DNA from: Chondrocystis sp. NIES-4102
GTDB lineage: Bacteria; Cyanobacteriota; Cyanobacteriia; Cyanobacteriales; Xenococcaceae
DNA: 64,000 nt
Assembly: GCA_002368355.1 (NCBI GenBank)
Contig: AP018281.1
Span: 3,844,001-3,908,000, forward strand
Direction: 5' to 3'
Position 1 is the stretch's first letter. Each line of letters begins with the position of its first letter. A program made the position numbers and the translations under genes. Below, piece after piece: positions 53,511-63,672 of the stretch. Below the pieces are notes generated by a model that saw only the letters and a program-made list of their open reading frames with translations, was not told where the DNA came from and made no database searches.

Positions 53511-54212
53511 ATGGAATTTTCTGCACACTCGTCCGAGGAATCTTGCCTATCTTTAACCTGGCAAAATATTATTGACTGGGCGCAAACTCACTATCGCGAG
53601 CGCGTTTTTCGCAAAGACGAACAAATCCCTGCTCGTCCAGAGCTTATTTACCTTGTTAATCAAGGTGCAGTTCGTTTAGTTAGTCAAACTCAAAACCCGC
53701 ACCAGAAAACTTCCTCGATCGAATCTAACGAGCCAGAAATTGAGGAATTGGAAGAGGCATTTCTTGGCTTTATAGGTGCAGGTAAACCTTTTGAGATTGT
53801 TAACCAGTCTTGTTTTAGTCTTCGTGCTTACGCCCACGTGGATCACACCCAGGTAATATGGCTTTATTGGCAAGATTTGGATCATTGGCTTGATTTTCGT
53901 CAAGAAATATATGAGGCTTTTCGTTATCAGCATCAGCGTAAGTTATTATGGCTCAGTGCTTTAGGTCAAAGACGAACTATAGATCGCTTGATCAGTTTTT
54001 TGACCCTACTAGTAGAGGAATATGGGGAAATGCAAGAACAAGGTTGCTGTTTACCTTATACTTTAACCCATGCTCAAATCGGTAGCGCGATTGGATCTAC
54101 TAGAGTTACGGTAACTAGGCTAATGGGTAAGTTACGCCGTCAAGGCATTATCTCCGTTAGAAGCGATAATTCAATTTGTCTTAACAATCTGGAAATGATA
54201 AAAGATGACTAA
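53511..54212 (+). CDS. Crp/Fnr-family transcription regulator
   Basis: 233 residues with a C-terminal winged helix containing THAQIGSAIGSTRVTVTRLM, very like the recognition helix of NtcA and Crp. The N-terminal cyclic-nucleotide-type barrel is weak and the long helix before the HTH is present. It lacks NtcA-specific wording elsewhere, so I do not call it NtcA. Probably a global regulator of unknown signal. Divergent from the DALR gene. Confidence 0.82.
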   Translation: MEFSAHSSEESCLSLTWQNIIDWAQTHYRERVFRKDEQIPARPELIYLVNQGAVRLVSQTQNPHQKTSSIESNEPEIEELEEAFLGFIGAGKPFEIVNQSCFSLRAYAHVDHTQVIWLYWQDLDHWLDFRQEIYEAFRYQHQRKLLWLSALGQRRTIDRLISFLTLLVEEYGEMQEQGCCLPYTLTHAQIGSAIGSTRVTVTRLMGKLRRQGIISVRSDNSICLNNLEMIKDD

Positions 54213-54453
54213 TTATACTTAGTTAGTTAATCTAAAGGTAGTTATCTAAATACATGTTGATTTTTTTGTCAACTAATGAGAAAATATAAATATCATTTTT
54301 AAGACAATGGCAATTATTGCCCAAGATTAAGAAAAGCTGTTAGTTAGACTCTAAGATAGTTAATCAGGCTCAAGATAAAGTGTATAGGGCAAAATAACTT
54401 TCTTTTTGGTCACTTTTACAACATTTATTTTCACTCTATTTATTGAGGCATTC

Positions 54454-55557
54454 ATGGCAAGTCGCGCAAATACCACAAATACCGCAAATACCACTGGTAA
54501 TTCAGATAAAGAAAAGGCTCTAGGCTTGGTTTTAAAACAAATCGAGCGTAACTTCGGTAAAGGAGCAATTATGCGCCTAGGGGATGCTACTCAAATGAAG
54601 GTAGAAACCATTCCTAGTGGAGCATTGACCCTAGATGTTGCCTTGGGTGGAGGATTGCCCAAAGGTAGAATTATAGAGATATATGGACCTGAAAGTTCGG
54701 GTAAAACAACCTTAGCTCTTCATGCGATCGCGGAGACTCAAAAAACAGGCGGAGTGGCAGCTTTTGTAGATGCGGAACACGCTTTAGATCCTACCTATGC
54801 TGCTGCATTGGGCGTGGATATTGAAAATTTGTTAGTTGCTCAACCAGACAATGGAGAATCTGGGTTAGAAATTGTCGATCAATTAGTGCGCTCGGCAGCC
54901 GTTGATTTGGTAGTAGTAGACTCTGTTGCAGCCCTAACTCCTAAAGCCGAAATTGAAGGAGAAATGGGGGATAATCAGGTTGGTTTACAGGCTCGTTTAA
55001 TGAGTAAGGCTTTAAGAAAAATTGCGGGTAATATTGGTAAATCTGGGGCAACCGTTATATTTCTTAACCAATTGCGTCAAAAAATAGGCATTAGCTACGG
55101 AAATCCTGAAGTTACTACAGGTGGTAATGCTTTAAAATTTTATTGTTCAGTTCGTTTAGACATCCGTCGTGTTCAAACTTTGAAAAAAGGTAACGAGGGG
55201 ATGTATGGTATTCGGGCTAAGGTAAAAGTGGCAAAAAACAAAGTAGCTCCTCCTTTCCGTGTTGCTGAATTTGATATCATTTTTGGTAAAGGAATTTCTA
55301 ATATTGGCTGTTTATTAGATTTAGCGGAAGATGCTGATATTGTCAGCCGTAAGGGTGCATGGTATAGCTACAATGGCGATAATATCGGTCAGGGTAGAGA
55401 TAATACTCTTAACTATCTGTTAGAAAAGCCAGAAGTGGCAGATGAAATTGAGAAATTAGTTAAAGAAAAGTTAAGTGAAGGTATTACCGTTTCGGCTAAC
55501 TCTCTTTCTGCCGATAGTTCAGATTACGACGAAGATAGTGATGATTCTGAGGAATAA
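54454..55557 (+). CDS. recA: Recombinase A
   Basis: 367 residues from the ATG at 54454, which has GAGG seven bases upstream; a longer upstream frame begins with an unrelated hydrophobic stretch. Walker [10 protein letters not shown] (78-86), [32 protein letters not shown], and the [18 protein letters not shown]2 loop region are canonical. RecA forms filaments on single-stranded DNA for strand exchange and repair. The acidic C-terminal tail is present. I see no clear LexA box upstream. Confidence 0.97.
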   Translation: MASRANTTNTANTTGNSDKEKALGLVLKQIERNFGKGAIMRLGDATQMKVETIPSGALTLDVALGGGLPKGRIIEIYGPESSGKTTLALHAIAETQKTGGVAAFVDAEHALDPTYAAALGVDIENLLVAQPDNGESGLEIVDQLVRSAAVDLVVVDSVAALTPKAEIEGEMGDNQVGLQARLMSKALRKIAGNIGKSGATVIFLNQLRQKIGISYGNPEVTTGGNALKFYCSVRLDIRRVQTLKKGNEGMYGIRAKVKVAKNKVAPPFRVAEFDIIFGKGISNIGCLLDLAEDADIVSRKGAWYSYNGDNIGQGRDNTLNYLLEKPEVADEIEKLVKEKLSEGITVSANSLSADSSDYDEDSDDSEE

Positions 55558-56510
55558 AAGTTTTACAACTGGATGAATGAGATTTTTAGGGATTATTAAG
55601 CTGGATTTATAATCTTGAAGTACAGTAAAATTTTAAACTGCTACTCAATGGCGATCGCCTTGTAGGTCATAATTTGGTTGGCAAGTGGCGATCGCATAGC
55701 GCAATTCTTCGGGTTTATCTCTTGCATTATTTTGTTATTATCTAGACTGCTAAATTGTTTGCCAAGTTGCAGGCTTTTTTTTATTGGGCAATTATAGTTA
55801 CAGGAGTTGGGATCACTGATTTACTGATATAGTGTTCGGCTTATGTTACCCCGAGTTATAAATATTGTTAGATTGTCTTTAGTTTAAATTAGATAACCTT
55901 AAGGTAATTCAATTTTAAAATATGATTGTTTATCCTAATTTTTAGATATGTTTTAGCTCTAATTGCAACAGTATAAAATATTAGTAATATAGTTAAGAGA
56001 TTAGATATTTTCGTCTGAGCAGTTATAATCGATAAATTATGCTATTTGACGCAAAATAGTATATTAATGTGGATAAATGTTTTTCAATGGGACTTATTTG
56101 ATATTAATAGACAAAATACTTGTTTTTATTGTTCGATCTAATCCAGCCTTTCAAGACATACAACTAAAATTTATTTATGTCTTAGTTAATTGCTTTGAAT
56201 TGGGTTTATAAAATAAGAAAAAGGTTAATATATTGATATTAAGACTACGGACAACTTCACAAAATGTCTGTATCTACGATGCTTGTTGCAATTAAAGCTA
56301 ATTTATTTTTATTTTTGACTGAAGTCTATATAGTTTTAGGTGAAGACAGAGAGCTTTGTAAATTATCAATATATTAAAACGTTTGAGTAAGATCATCAGA
56401 TAATTACTTTAAATAACAATAATTTGGCTAAATCTGGATTAAGATCTTGGATAAACTTATTATAAGATATAAGCTGACGTTTATCTAATTACTGCAAGAA
56501 TAAAAAGAAA
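55558..56510. other. Long AT-rich intergenic region after recA
   Basis: About 950 bases without a convincing gene. It includes two HIP1 sites near 55653 and 55688; the second starts a degenerate copy (55688-55721) of the 26-bp repeat found in DUF29. A T run at about 55767-55774 may end recA transcription. No tRNA or known RNA was recognised; a small RNA cannot be excluded. Confidence 0.5.
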
Positions 56511-57485
56511 ATGAAAACAATACTTTTAGGCTGGGAAATAATCTTAGCTTTGTTATCTTTCGTCTTTTATAAAGTGATGAAATTTATTATTGGTAATATA
56601 TATACTATTTATCTAATTATCAATAAAAAACAAGCTTCCCAGTGGCGAGTATTGTCTCAAAAAATGATTAATTCACCCTTAATTTTAGCAGTTTTAATGA
56701 CTAAAGGGCCGAGGTGGAATACCCACGCTACTATAGGAACATTAGGGCCTTTTTCTGTTAAAGAGTCGATAGAAATAGATATTGTATCAGCGAGTAAATC
56801 TGCCCTTTCTTGGATCGCTGTGGTTTATAGCTTTCCAGGTTATCGGACTATTACTAGTTTAGAATCAGAGAAAATAAATCGCAATCAAGACAATAATGTT
56901 AGTAATTCTTGGGAAACAATTAAATTAGCCCCAGGTAAATATTCTTTAGGAGTACGCTTTTATAATCGTCTTGATAATATTACCTATCCTGCCATCAAAG
57001 TAGATAAAGAATTGTTTGCAGAATCTTATTCTGTACCCAATAATATTAATGATTACTACTACGATTTAATTAAAGCAAAAAATTGGTTTTACTCAAGTTT
57101 ACATTATTATATTTTTACTATTCTTAAGCTACGTAATTATTTACCAGAATCTTTTGTGCGTCGAGAATTTCTCCCAGTAGGCGCACCAGCTACTCACTTT
57201 GCCTACAATTATTTAGACTCCCAACAGGCTTTAATAATTAATATTATTCCTGAAGTTATTGCAGAATTTGATATTTATTTTACCCTGTATGATCGCTCTA
57301 GCTTACCATTAACTTGGTGTGCGATCGAGAATCTAGAATATCAATTACCACCTCAAGCTAATAAAGGATATTTTCTCTTGAGAGTGCGCCCAAAACCTCA
57401 ATATGCAGATACTAAAATAAAAGTAATCTCTCAATTAACAGCTATTGAAGATACAATTCAGCGTTGGCAAATAAGCAAGTGTTAA
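56511..57485 (+). CDS. DUF6208-like cyanobacterial protein
   Basis: 324 residues with N-terminal hydrophobic segments (about 5-22 and 26-37), then conserved-looking blocks WRVLSQKMINSPLILAVLMT, KGPRWNTHATIGTLGPFSVK, NWFYSSLHYYIFTILKLRNY and REFLPVGAPAT. I recognise the pattern as a cyanobacterial family of unknown function, probably DUF6208. Likely membrane-associated. The long leader upstream is unusual. Confidence 0.6.
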   Translation: MKTILLGWEIILALLSFVFYKVMKFIIGNIYTIYLIINKKQASQWRVLSQKMINSPLILAVLMTKGPRWNTHATIGTLGPFSVKESIEIDIVSASKSALSWIAVVYSFPGYRTITSLESEKINRNQDNNVSNSWETIKLAPGKYSLGVRFYNRLDNITYPAIKVDKELFAESYSVPNNINDYYYDLIKAKNWFYSSLHYYIFTILKLRNYLPESFVRREFLPVGAPATHFAYNYLDSQQALIINIIPEVIAEFDIYFTLYDRSSLPLTWCAIENLEYQLPPQANKGYFLLRVRPKPQYADTKIKVISQLTAIEDTIQRWQISKC

Positions 57486-57712
57486 TTATTATAAGTTAGC
57501 TATATATTTTAATAATTCAAGTTAGCAAGAGGGAAAAGATTTTAACTAGACAGTTAATTGATAAAGATCTCTAAACTAATTATTTTAATATAGCAATAAT
57601 CATGATAGATATAGACATCTGGTAAAATGTCTTTGTGTCTTGGCGTTAGATAAATAGTTTTAACTATTACTTCGACTGCAAGACTAGCAAACATTCCTGA
57701 GATAAATAAACA

Positions 57713-57802
57713 ATGATTACAAGTAGTCAACTAGATTGGTTAGCAGTATTTACTTATTTAGGTATTACTTTAGTGGTGATGTGGCGCATATTTAAAAGCT
57801 AA
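57713..57802 (+). CDS. 29-residue single-helix membrane protein
   Basis: ATG at 57713 to TAA at 57800-57802: M-I-T-S-S-Q-L-D-W-L-A-V-F-T-Y-L-G-I-T-L then V-V-M-W-R-I-F-K-S. A polar N-terminus, one hydrophobic helix and a basic end are the design of the tiny subunits of photosynthetic and respiratory complexes (PetL, PetN and NdhP size class). I cannot match it to a named one. The ribosome-binding site is weak (GAG at -11). Confidence 0.45.
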   Translation: MITSSQLDWLAVFTYLGITLVVMWRIFKS

Positions 57803-57878
57803 TAAATAAGTGAGTAAAAAGCAGTAGCTGTAACTGCAAATACAAAAAAAATAAATTTTAACAATTACATTACTAAGA

Positions 57879-58637
57879 TCAAAAAGAATTCTCAGAACCT
57901 TCCCTATTTACCTGGCTAACAGTTTGACGAATAACCTTTCTGACTTTTGTTTGATATTGAGTTAAATAAGCTTGTCTGCACTGATTATACTCCCTAGCAT
58001 TAGTAACATAGAAAGCAGGAACATTTTCATGATTTAAAACCAAAGCGCAAACATCCGAAAGACTAATGCGATCGCAATTTGCCTGATAATCTGTATAAAT
58101 ATGACTATGGGCATCAATTATTACTTCATTTTCAATTAAATTAGTTAGACTAAGATTAGCCAAAACATCAAAAATATCAGCATATCCAGTTCGAGAACAG
58201 TCAAACTCCCCAGTTTCTATTACTTCTCCAGATTGTAGCGATCGCCATGATCTAGACCTAATTTTCTTTAATACTGTGCTATTAGCAATTACCACGTCTT
58301 GATGCAGAGTTCGAGGAATATTTCTTTGATAAACATCTTCGATAGCATTAGATAAAAGCCGTTGACAGATATTTTCCCTATATTGTTTGAGATAAGTTGA
58401 TTGCTGCTTAAAATATCCTCTGGTAGAAGTGGCATAAAAACCAGGAATGTCAGGATCATTAAGTATTAAGGCGCAAACAGCAGCAGGTTCGATCATCCGT
58501 TTAGCCGATAAATACTGAGTATCAATTACAAATAAAACTTCTTTTAAAATCTCAATCTCAGCCACATTAATTAAGTGTAATTGTCGAACAATATCAGCTT
58601 GTGCTTGAAGGTTTTTATCTGTAACAAAGTCCTGCAT
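57879..58637 (-). CDS. Unknown protein with an internal duplication
   Basis: 252 residues, no recognised family. Two halves share a motif: VCALILNDPDIPGFYATSTR (about 53-72) and VCALVLNHENVPAFYVTNAR (about 189-208), each followed by a Y-x(n)-Q-Y-x-x-x-V/I segment. No signal peptide or membrane helix. Monocistronic, divergent from the epimerase at 58796. Confidence 0.65.
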   Translation of the reverse strand: MQDFVTDKNLQAQADIVRQLHLINVAEIEILKEVLFVIDTQYLSAKRMIEPAAVCALILNDPDIPGFYATSTRGYFKQQSTYLKQYRENICQRLLSNAIEDVYQRNIPRTLHQDVVIANSTVLKKIRSRSWRSLQSGEVIETGEFDCSRTGYADIFDVLANLSLTNLIENEVIIDAHSHIYTDYQANCDRISLSDVCALVLNHENVPAFYVTNAREYNQCRQAYLTQYQTKVRKVIRQTVSQVNREGSENSF

Positions 58638-58795
58638 GACCTTAAACTATAGAAATAATTGTTTCGATTTTAACCTTGATTTTTTATATTCACCAAATTG
58701 ATCACTGATGACTACTAGCTTTTAATTGCTTGCTGATCATGTTGGATGAAATATGATTATTAAACAGCTAATTATTTGAAATCTTGATTTTTTAT

Positions 58796-59758
58796 ATGAA
58801 ACGGATTTTTATAACTGGTGCTAGTGGTTGCATTGGTCATTATCTAACAGAAGCACTAATTGAAAATACTAACCACGAATTATACTTGCTAGTAAGAAAT
58901 CCTAATAAGCTTCAATTGGAATATCAAAATTCTCCTAGGATTCATCTTATAGTTGGGGATATGTTGGAGATAGAGAAGCATCAGGAATTGCTACAAAACA
59001 TTCATGTGGCGATTTTAGCAGCAACAGCTTGGGGAGGAGCAAAAGAGAGTTATGATCTTAACGTGACCAAAACTATAGCTTTAATCAACCTATTAAATCC
59101 AGAAGTATGCGAAAGAGTGATTTATTTTTCTACTGCTAGTATATTAGATCGCCAAAATCAATTACTCAAAGCTGCACAAGAATATGGTCATGATTATATT
59201 CGCACCAAATACGAATGTTTTACTCAACTTCAGCAACAACCTCTAGCTGACAAAATCATTACTGTTTTCCCTACTCTAGTTTTTGGTGGCGATCGCAATA
59301 AACCCTATTCTCATCTAAGCTCTGGTATAGGTGATGTAACTAAATGGATCAATTTAATTCGCTGGTTTAAAATTGACGGTAGTTTCCATTTTATTCATGC
59401 TCAAGATATTGCTGGGGTAATAAACTATCTAGTCGAACATCCTGAGTATTCAGTAAACGCTGAAACTGTAGACAAATCCTCAGCCAAACTAGTATTAGGT
59501 AATCCTGCTATCACAGCCAATACTGCGATCGCCGAAATGAGCAATTATTTTGGTAAAAAAATCTATTGGCGTATTCCTCTCTATATTTGGTTAGCCAATA
59601 TTTTCATTAAAGTATTTCAAATACAGATGGATTCTTGGAGTCGCTTTTCCCTCGATTATCGTCATTTTACCCACACCAACCCTGTTACTCCTGCAAGCTT
59701 TGGACTAAAAAACCATTGCTCTACAGTGGCGGAATTAATGGCAATTTCCCAAGTTTAA
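58796..59758 (+). CDS. NAD-dependent epimerase/dehydratase (extended SDR)
   Basis: 320 residues from the ATG at 58796; the upstream TTG adds only four unlikely residues. The N-terminal nucleotide-binding motif is ITGASGCIGHYL. STASILD and Y-I-R-T-K-Y supply the Ser and Tyr-x-x-x-Lys-type catalytic residues. Substrate unknown; similar cyanobacterial proteins act on sugar nucleotides or isoprenoid-type ketones. The C-terminal helix-rich part is longer than in classical SDRs. Confidence 0.8.
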   Translation: MKRIFITGASGCIGHYLTEALIENTNHELYLLVRNPNKLQLEYQNSPRIHLIVGDMLEIEKHQELLQNIHVAILAATAWGGAKESYDLNVTKTIALINLLNPEVCERVIYFSTASILDRQNQLLKAAQEYGHDYIRTKYECFTQLQQQPLADKIITVFPTLVFGGDRNKPYSHLSSGIGDVTKWINLIRWFKIDGSFHFIHAQDIAGVINYLVEHPEYSVNAETVDKSSAKLVLGNPAITANTAIAEMSNYFGKKIYWRIPLYIWLANIFIKVFQIQMDSWSRFSLDYRHFTHTNPVTPASFGLKNHCSTVAELMAISQV

Positions 59759-59812
59759 TAACGTAAAGGGGTAAAGTTTAAGGAGATTAAAAATTAGTTT
59801 ATCCAAACTTAA

Positions 59813-59846
59813 GAGTGATCCGACTCAATAAGCTAAAAGATCACTC
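59813..59846. terminator. Inverted repeat between convergent genes
   Basis: Perfect 8-base arms GAGTGATC (59813-59820) and GATCACTC (59839-59846), with an 18-base loop, lie between the ends of the epimerase and nitrilase genes. It may serve as a terminator, although no long T run follows. Confidence 0.4.
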
Positions 59847-59900
59847 GTTTGAGGGAAAAAGATTAATTAACTATTTACATACCCTTGAACCTTTAACCTC

Positions 59901-60719
59901 TTACACAAATACTCGATGCTGCAAAGAAGGCATTTGTTGTCTAACCTGCTGTAAACGCAAAGGATTAATCTCAGCTATAGCTACCCCTGGCGCACTACCT
60001 GCATCTGCTAAAATCACTCCCCAGGGGTCAATAATCATTGCATGACCATGAGTATAACGACGTTCATAATGATTACCAGTTTGAGCAGGAGCAATTACAT
60101 AACAAGTATTTTCGATCGCCCTTGCTTGTAACAAAACTTTCCAATGATCTTTACCTGTAAAAGCAGTAAAAGCAGCAGGAATAAACAAAACATCTGCCCC
60201 TTGACTGGATAAATAACGGTAAAATTCAGGAAAGCGGACATCATAACAGATAGATAGTCCCAACTTACCCAAATGTTCGGAATTATAAATTGCAGGAATT
60301 TCTGTACCTGCCATCACAGTACTTGATTCCTGGTAAGTATTACCATCAGGAACATCCACATCAAATAAATGTACCTTTTGATAATGAGCTACTTCCTGAC
60401 CGTCAGGAGTGACTAAAATTGCTGTGTTATAGGCTTTGGTGGGGTTATCCGTAACTGGGACAGGAAAGCCACCACCTAAGATTGTTATTTGAAATCTCTG
60501 TGCCATTTTCTTAAGAAACTGTGGAGTTTTATCCGCAATTTCTTGTGCTTGGGCTACTTTCTCACTCTCTTTGCCTAAAAAAGCGAAATTCTCAGGTAAG
60601 CTAACTAATTCTGCACCTTTACGTACTGCTAATTCGATTAATTCTTCTGCCTCGACCAAATTTTTGGCAAGTTCAGGCTTACTGGTCATTTGAATAGCGG
60701 CGGCGAGATATGACTTCAT
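59901..60719 (-). CDS. Nitrilase-family amidohydrolase (Nit1/deaminated-glutathione-amidase-like)
   Basis: 272 residues from the ATG at 60719; an ATG further upstream adds a non-conserved basic stretch. The catalytic triad is Glu43 (LPENF), Lys115 (YQKVHLFD) and Cys158 (ICYDVRFPE). KVHLFDVDVPDG and the ARAIENTCYVIAPAQTG block are like the Nit1 branch, whose members hydrolyse deaminated glutathione in metabolite repair. It lies 69 bases downstream of cdd on the same strand and may be co-transcribed. Confidence 0.85.
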   Translation of the reverse strand: MKSYLAAAIQMTSKPELAKNLVEAEELIELAVRKGAELVSLPENFAFLGKESEKVAQAQEIADKTPQFLKKMAQRFQITILGGGFPVPVTDNPTKAYNTAILVTPDGQEVAHYQKVHLFDVDVPDGNTYQESSTVMAGTEIPAIYNSEHLGKLGLSICYDVRFPEFYRYLSSQGADVLFIPAAFTAFTGKDHWKVLLQARAIENTCYVIAPAQTGNHYERRYTHGHAMIIDPWGVILADAGSAPGVAIAEINPLRLQQVRQQMPSLQHRVFV

Positions 60720-60788
60720 TACAGACTTAAATTTTTTAAGGTTAGATTTTCTAGGATATAGCCAAGAGAACAAATTTAGAAGTCGTAT

Positions 60789-61199
60789 TTAGAGAGAAAA
60801 TCCGTGAGGTAACAAATCCTTAATAGTTAGATGTTGCCACCCGTCGTTTCCTGTAAAAATAACTTCCGTTTCTTGCCCAAATTCCCAAATCACCTGCCGA
60901 CAAGCACCACAAGGAGAACAGGGAAGATGTTGAGCATTAACGACGGCGATCGCTTTGAGTTTCATTTTATCGCTTCCTTCCCCTATTATGGCATTGGCGA
61001 TCGCATTTCTTTCGGCACACATACTCAGACCATAAGCAGCATTTTCCACATTACAACCTGCAAAAATCTTACCAGTAGTTGTGAGGACGGCTGCCCCCAC
61101 TCGAAACTGAGAATAGGGCGCGTAAGCACCCTCTAGGGCAATTGTTGCCACTTCTATCAGTTGCTGCTTTTGTGCTGGAGTTATCACAGATTGATTCAT
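60789..61199 (-). CDS. cdd: Cytidine deaminase
   Basis: 136 residues, the homotetrameric length. Zinc ligands Cys61 and Glu63 region in CAERNAIANA, and Cys97 and Cys100 in SPCGACRQ; the N-terminal APYSQFRVGAAV is the substrate-binding wording. It converts cytidine to uridine in pyrimidine salvage. Starts 11 bases after the stop of the DAHP synthase gene and continues on the same strand, suggesting an operon with it and the nitrilase. Confidence 0.92.
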   Translation of the reverse strand: MNQSVITPAQKQQLIEVATIALEGAYAPYSQFRVGAAVLTTTGKIFAGCNVENAAYGLSMCAERNAIANAIIGEGSDKMKLKAIAVVNAQHLPCSPCGACRQVIWEFGQETEVIFTGNDGWQHLTIKDLLPHGFSL

Positions 61200-61210
61200 A
61201 CAATCAGTTT

Positions 61211-62302
61211 TTATTTACTGGCGAGAGAAGCTAGATTTTGCTTAACTTCGGGTCTACCTTGAGCAACCGCATCTGCTAAATCATAGAGCATCTTCTCTGT
61301 TGTTTCCCAGTCAACACAAGCATCAGTAATACTCTGACCATACACCAAAGGCTGACCATTTTTAGCAATTTCTTGATTACCTGCCACTATATGACTTTCA
61401 ATCATTACGCCCATAATTTCCGAGCAACCATCAATAATCTGTTGATTAATGTTATCTAGAACTAAAGTTTGTTTTTTATAGTCCTTACTACTATTACCGT
61501 GGCTACAATCAATCATCAAGCGAGAATTCATAGCTTGTTGTTTAAGAGCTTTGGTTGCTTCTGTAATATCGGCTGCTTCATAATTAGGTTTAACCGCTCC
61601 CCCTCTTAGTACTAAATGTCCATCGGGGTTACCAGTAGTTCTAACAATACTTGCCAACCCATCTTGGTTAATACCTAAGAAATGATGGGAAATTTTAGCT
61701 GTCAACATAGCATTGATCGCAGCTTTAAAACTGCCATCTGTACCATTTTTATACCCTACTGGCATCGATAAACCAGAAGCCATTTGGCGATGAATTTGAC
61801 TTTCAGTTGTTCTTGCACCGATCGCTGTCCAACAAATTAAATCAGCAATATACTGTGGTGTTATCGGGTCGAGTAATTCGGTTGCTGCTGGTAGTCCAGT
61901 ATTAGCTAAATCTAATAAAAGTTTTCTTGCAGTTCTTAAACCTGTATTTATATCATAGCTATCGTCCAAGTGAGGATCATTGATTAAGCCTTTCCAACCA
62001 ACAGTTGTACGAGGTTTCTCAAAATAGACACGCATCACAATTTCTAGCCTATCTTGCAACTGCTCACGCAATTTAATCAATCTGCTACCATATTCCTTGG
62101 CTGCTTCCACATCATGTATCGAACAAGGGCCGACTACAACCAAAATTCTACGGTCAGAACCTTCCAATATATTACGGATACGGTTACGAGTCTTAATCAC
62201 TAATTCTATTACCTTAGACGACAAAGGTAATTCACTTTTAACAAAGGCAGGGCTTAACAAAGGTCGGGTTTCTATAACGTGTAAGTCGTTAGTAATATCC
62301 AT
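61211..62302 (-). CDS. aroF: 3-Deoxy-7-phosphoheptulonate (DAHP) synthase, type I
   Basis: 363 residues, typical of the AroF/G/H class. VVVGPCSIHDVEAAKEYG, YFEKPRTTVGWKGLINDP and SRLMIDCSHGNSSKDYKKQ are canonical phosphoenolpyruvate, erythrose-4-phosphate and metal-binding segments. It commits carbon to the shikimate pathway and chorismate. The split chorismate mutase-type gene in this window would act downstream of it. The choice among aroF/G/H names is arbitrary. Confidence 0.9.
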   Translation of the reverse strand: MDITNDLHVIETRPLLSPAFVKSELPLSSKVIELVIKTRNRIRNILEGSDRRILVVVGPCSIHDVEAAKEYGSRLIKLREQLQDRLEIVMRVYFEKPRTTVGWKGLINDPHLDDSYDINTGLRTARKLLLDLANTGLPAATELLDPITPQYIADLICWTAIGARTTESQIHRQMASGLSMPVGYKNGTDGSFKAAINAMLTAKISHHFLGINQDGLASIVRTTGNPDGHLVLRGGAVKPNYEAADITEATKALKQQAMNSRLMIDCSHGNSSKDYKKQTLVLDNINQQIIDGCSEIMGVMIESHIVAGNQEIAKNGQPLVYGQSITDACVDWETTEKMLYDLADAVAQGRPEVKQNLASLASK

Positions 62303-62691
62303 ATTTTCTATATTTCTTTACTTATAATTAATTTCTACTATTGGCAGATATATTGGCAAGAAGTAAAGCCGAACAAATACTGCTAAATTATTATTTTATT
62401 TTGAGCAGGGAAAATTTAATAATACTTCTAATATAACCTCACTTCGGGTCTTACACAGTAAGTGGCTTAAATGGTTGTATGCTACACTCCATAATCCACA
62501 AGTCTTAAAGCTATTTTGACAAAAAGTATTACCCAAAAATTTACTAAAAAAATATATTTGCCAAGATAGAGTATTTATAAAGTTTTAATAACAAATACTG
62601 CAAAACCCAGAGCAACTTAGACTCTAAAATCAATAAATTACGGTTATTGTGTTAAAAATATCAATTAATTATTTATTACAGACTAATTCTT
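62303..62691. other. Intergenic region between divergent genes
   Basis: About 390 bases between aroF (minus) and the epimerase gene (plus). AT-rich; I recognise no RNA gene. It presumably carries both promoters. Confidence 0.5.
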
Positions 62692-63672
62692 ATGGGTATC
62701 CATATTGTTACTGGTGTGGCGGGATTTATAGGCTCTCACTTGGCGGAAGCTCTGATTAACCAAGGAGAAGAAGTAATTGGCATCGATCAATTTAATAATT
62801 ACTATGATCCTCAACTAAAACAGAACAATATAGTTAATCTTAAGCAAAATTCTAGTTTTACATTAATCCAGGCGGACATTCAAGATCTAGACTGGCAACA
62901 ACTATTACAGTCTGTAGATGTTGTTTATCATCAAGCTGCACAAGCAGGAGTGAGAGCTAGTTGGGGGCAGGGATTTCAAGACTATACTAGTCGCAATATT
63001 AATGCTACTCAAGTAATTTTAGAAGCAGCTAAACGAGTTAAATCCCTCAAGAGAATTATTTATGCTTCTAGTTCCTCAATTTATGGTGATGCTGTCACTA
63101 TGCCGACTCCTGAAACTTTGTGTCCGCTACCCGTCTCTCCCTATGGTATTACAAAATTAGCTGGAGAACGCCTATGTAGGTTATATCAGCAAAATTTTGG
63201 TGTCCCAACTACTGCTTTACGTTACTTTACAGTTTATGGCCCTCGTCAACGTCCTGATATGGCTTTTCATAAATTTTTTAAAGCAGCAATTAATCAGGAA
63301 AGTATCCCTATTTTTGGCGATGGACAACAGACTAGAGATTACACTTATGTCAGTGATATTGTCGCAGCTAATTTAGCAGCAGCCAGAAACCCAAAGGCAG
63401 TAGGGGAAGTATTTAATATAGGTGGTGGTAGTCGCATTACTTTAATTGAATTGTTGAAGATGATCGAGACAGTTATTGATCAACCAATTAAGCGTAATTA
63501 TCTATCCCAAGCCGTAGGTGATGCACGTCATACTAGTGCTGATATTACTAAAGCCCAGCAAATTTTAGGTTATAACCCCCAAGTTTCTCTGCAAGCAGGT
63601 TTAACTATGGAATGGGAATGGATTCAACCTTTATATCAAAAAATTGTATCTGGTAGTAAAGTTAGGGGCTAA
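62692..63672 (+). CDS. NAD-dependent sugar-nucleotide epimerase (UDP-glucuronate 4-epimerase-like)
   Basis: 326 residues. Rossmann motif G8-x-x-G11-x-x-G14 (TGVAGFIGSHL), catalytic Tyr151-x-x-x-Lys155 (SPYGITKLAGE), Ser-rich YASSSSIYGD, and RYFTVYGPRQRPDMA typical of UDP-glucuronate 4-epimerases. It should interconvert UDP-hexose stereoisomers for cell-envelope or extracellular polysaccharide. Confidence 0.85.
   Translation: MGIHIVTGVAGFIGSHLAEALINQGEEVIGIDQFNNYYDPQLKQNNIVNLKQNSSFTLIQADIQDLDWQQLLQSVDVVYHQAAQAGVRASWGQGFQDYTSRNINATQVILEAAKRVKSLKRIIYASSSSIYGDAVTMPTPETLCPLPVSPYGITKLAGERLCRLYQQNFGVPTTALRYFTVYGPRQRPDMAFHKFFKAAINQESIPIFGDGQQTRDYTYVSDIVAANLAAARNPKAVGEVFNIGGGSRITLIELLKMIETVIDQPIKRNYLSQAVGDARHTSADITKAQQILGYNPQVSLQAGLTMEWEWIQPLYQKIVSGSKVRG

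Noticed and set aside
53511-54212. Calling the Crp/Fnr regulator NtcA
   Set aside because: Only the recognition helix resembles NtcA; the N-terminal domain does not.
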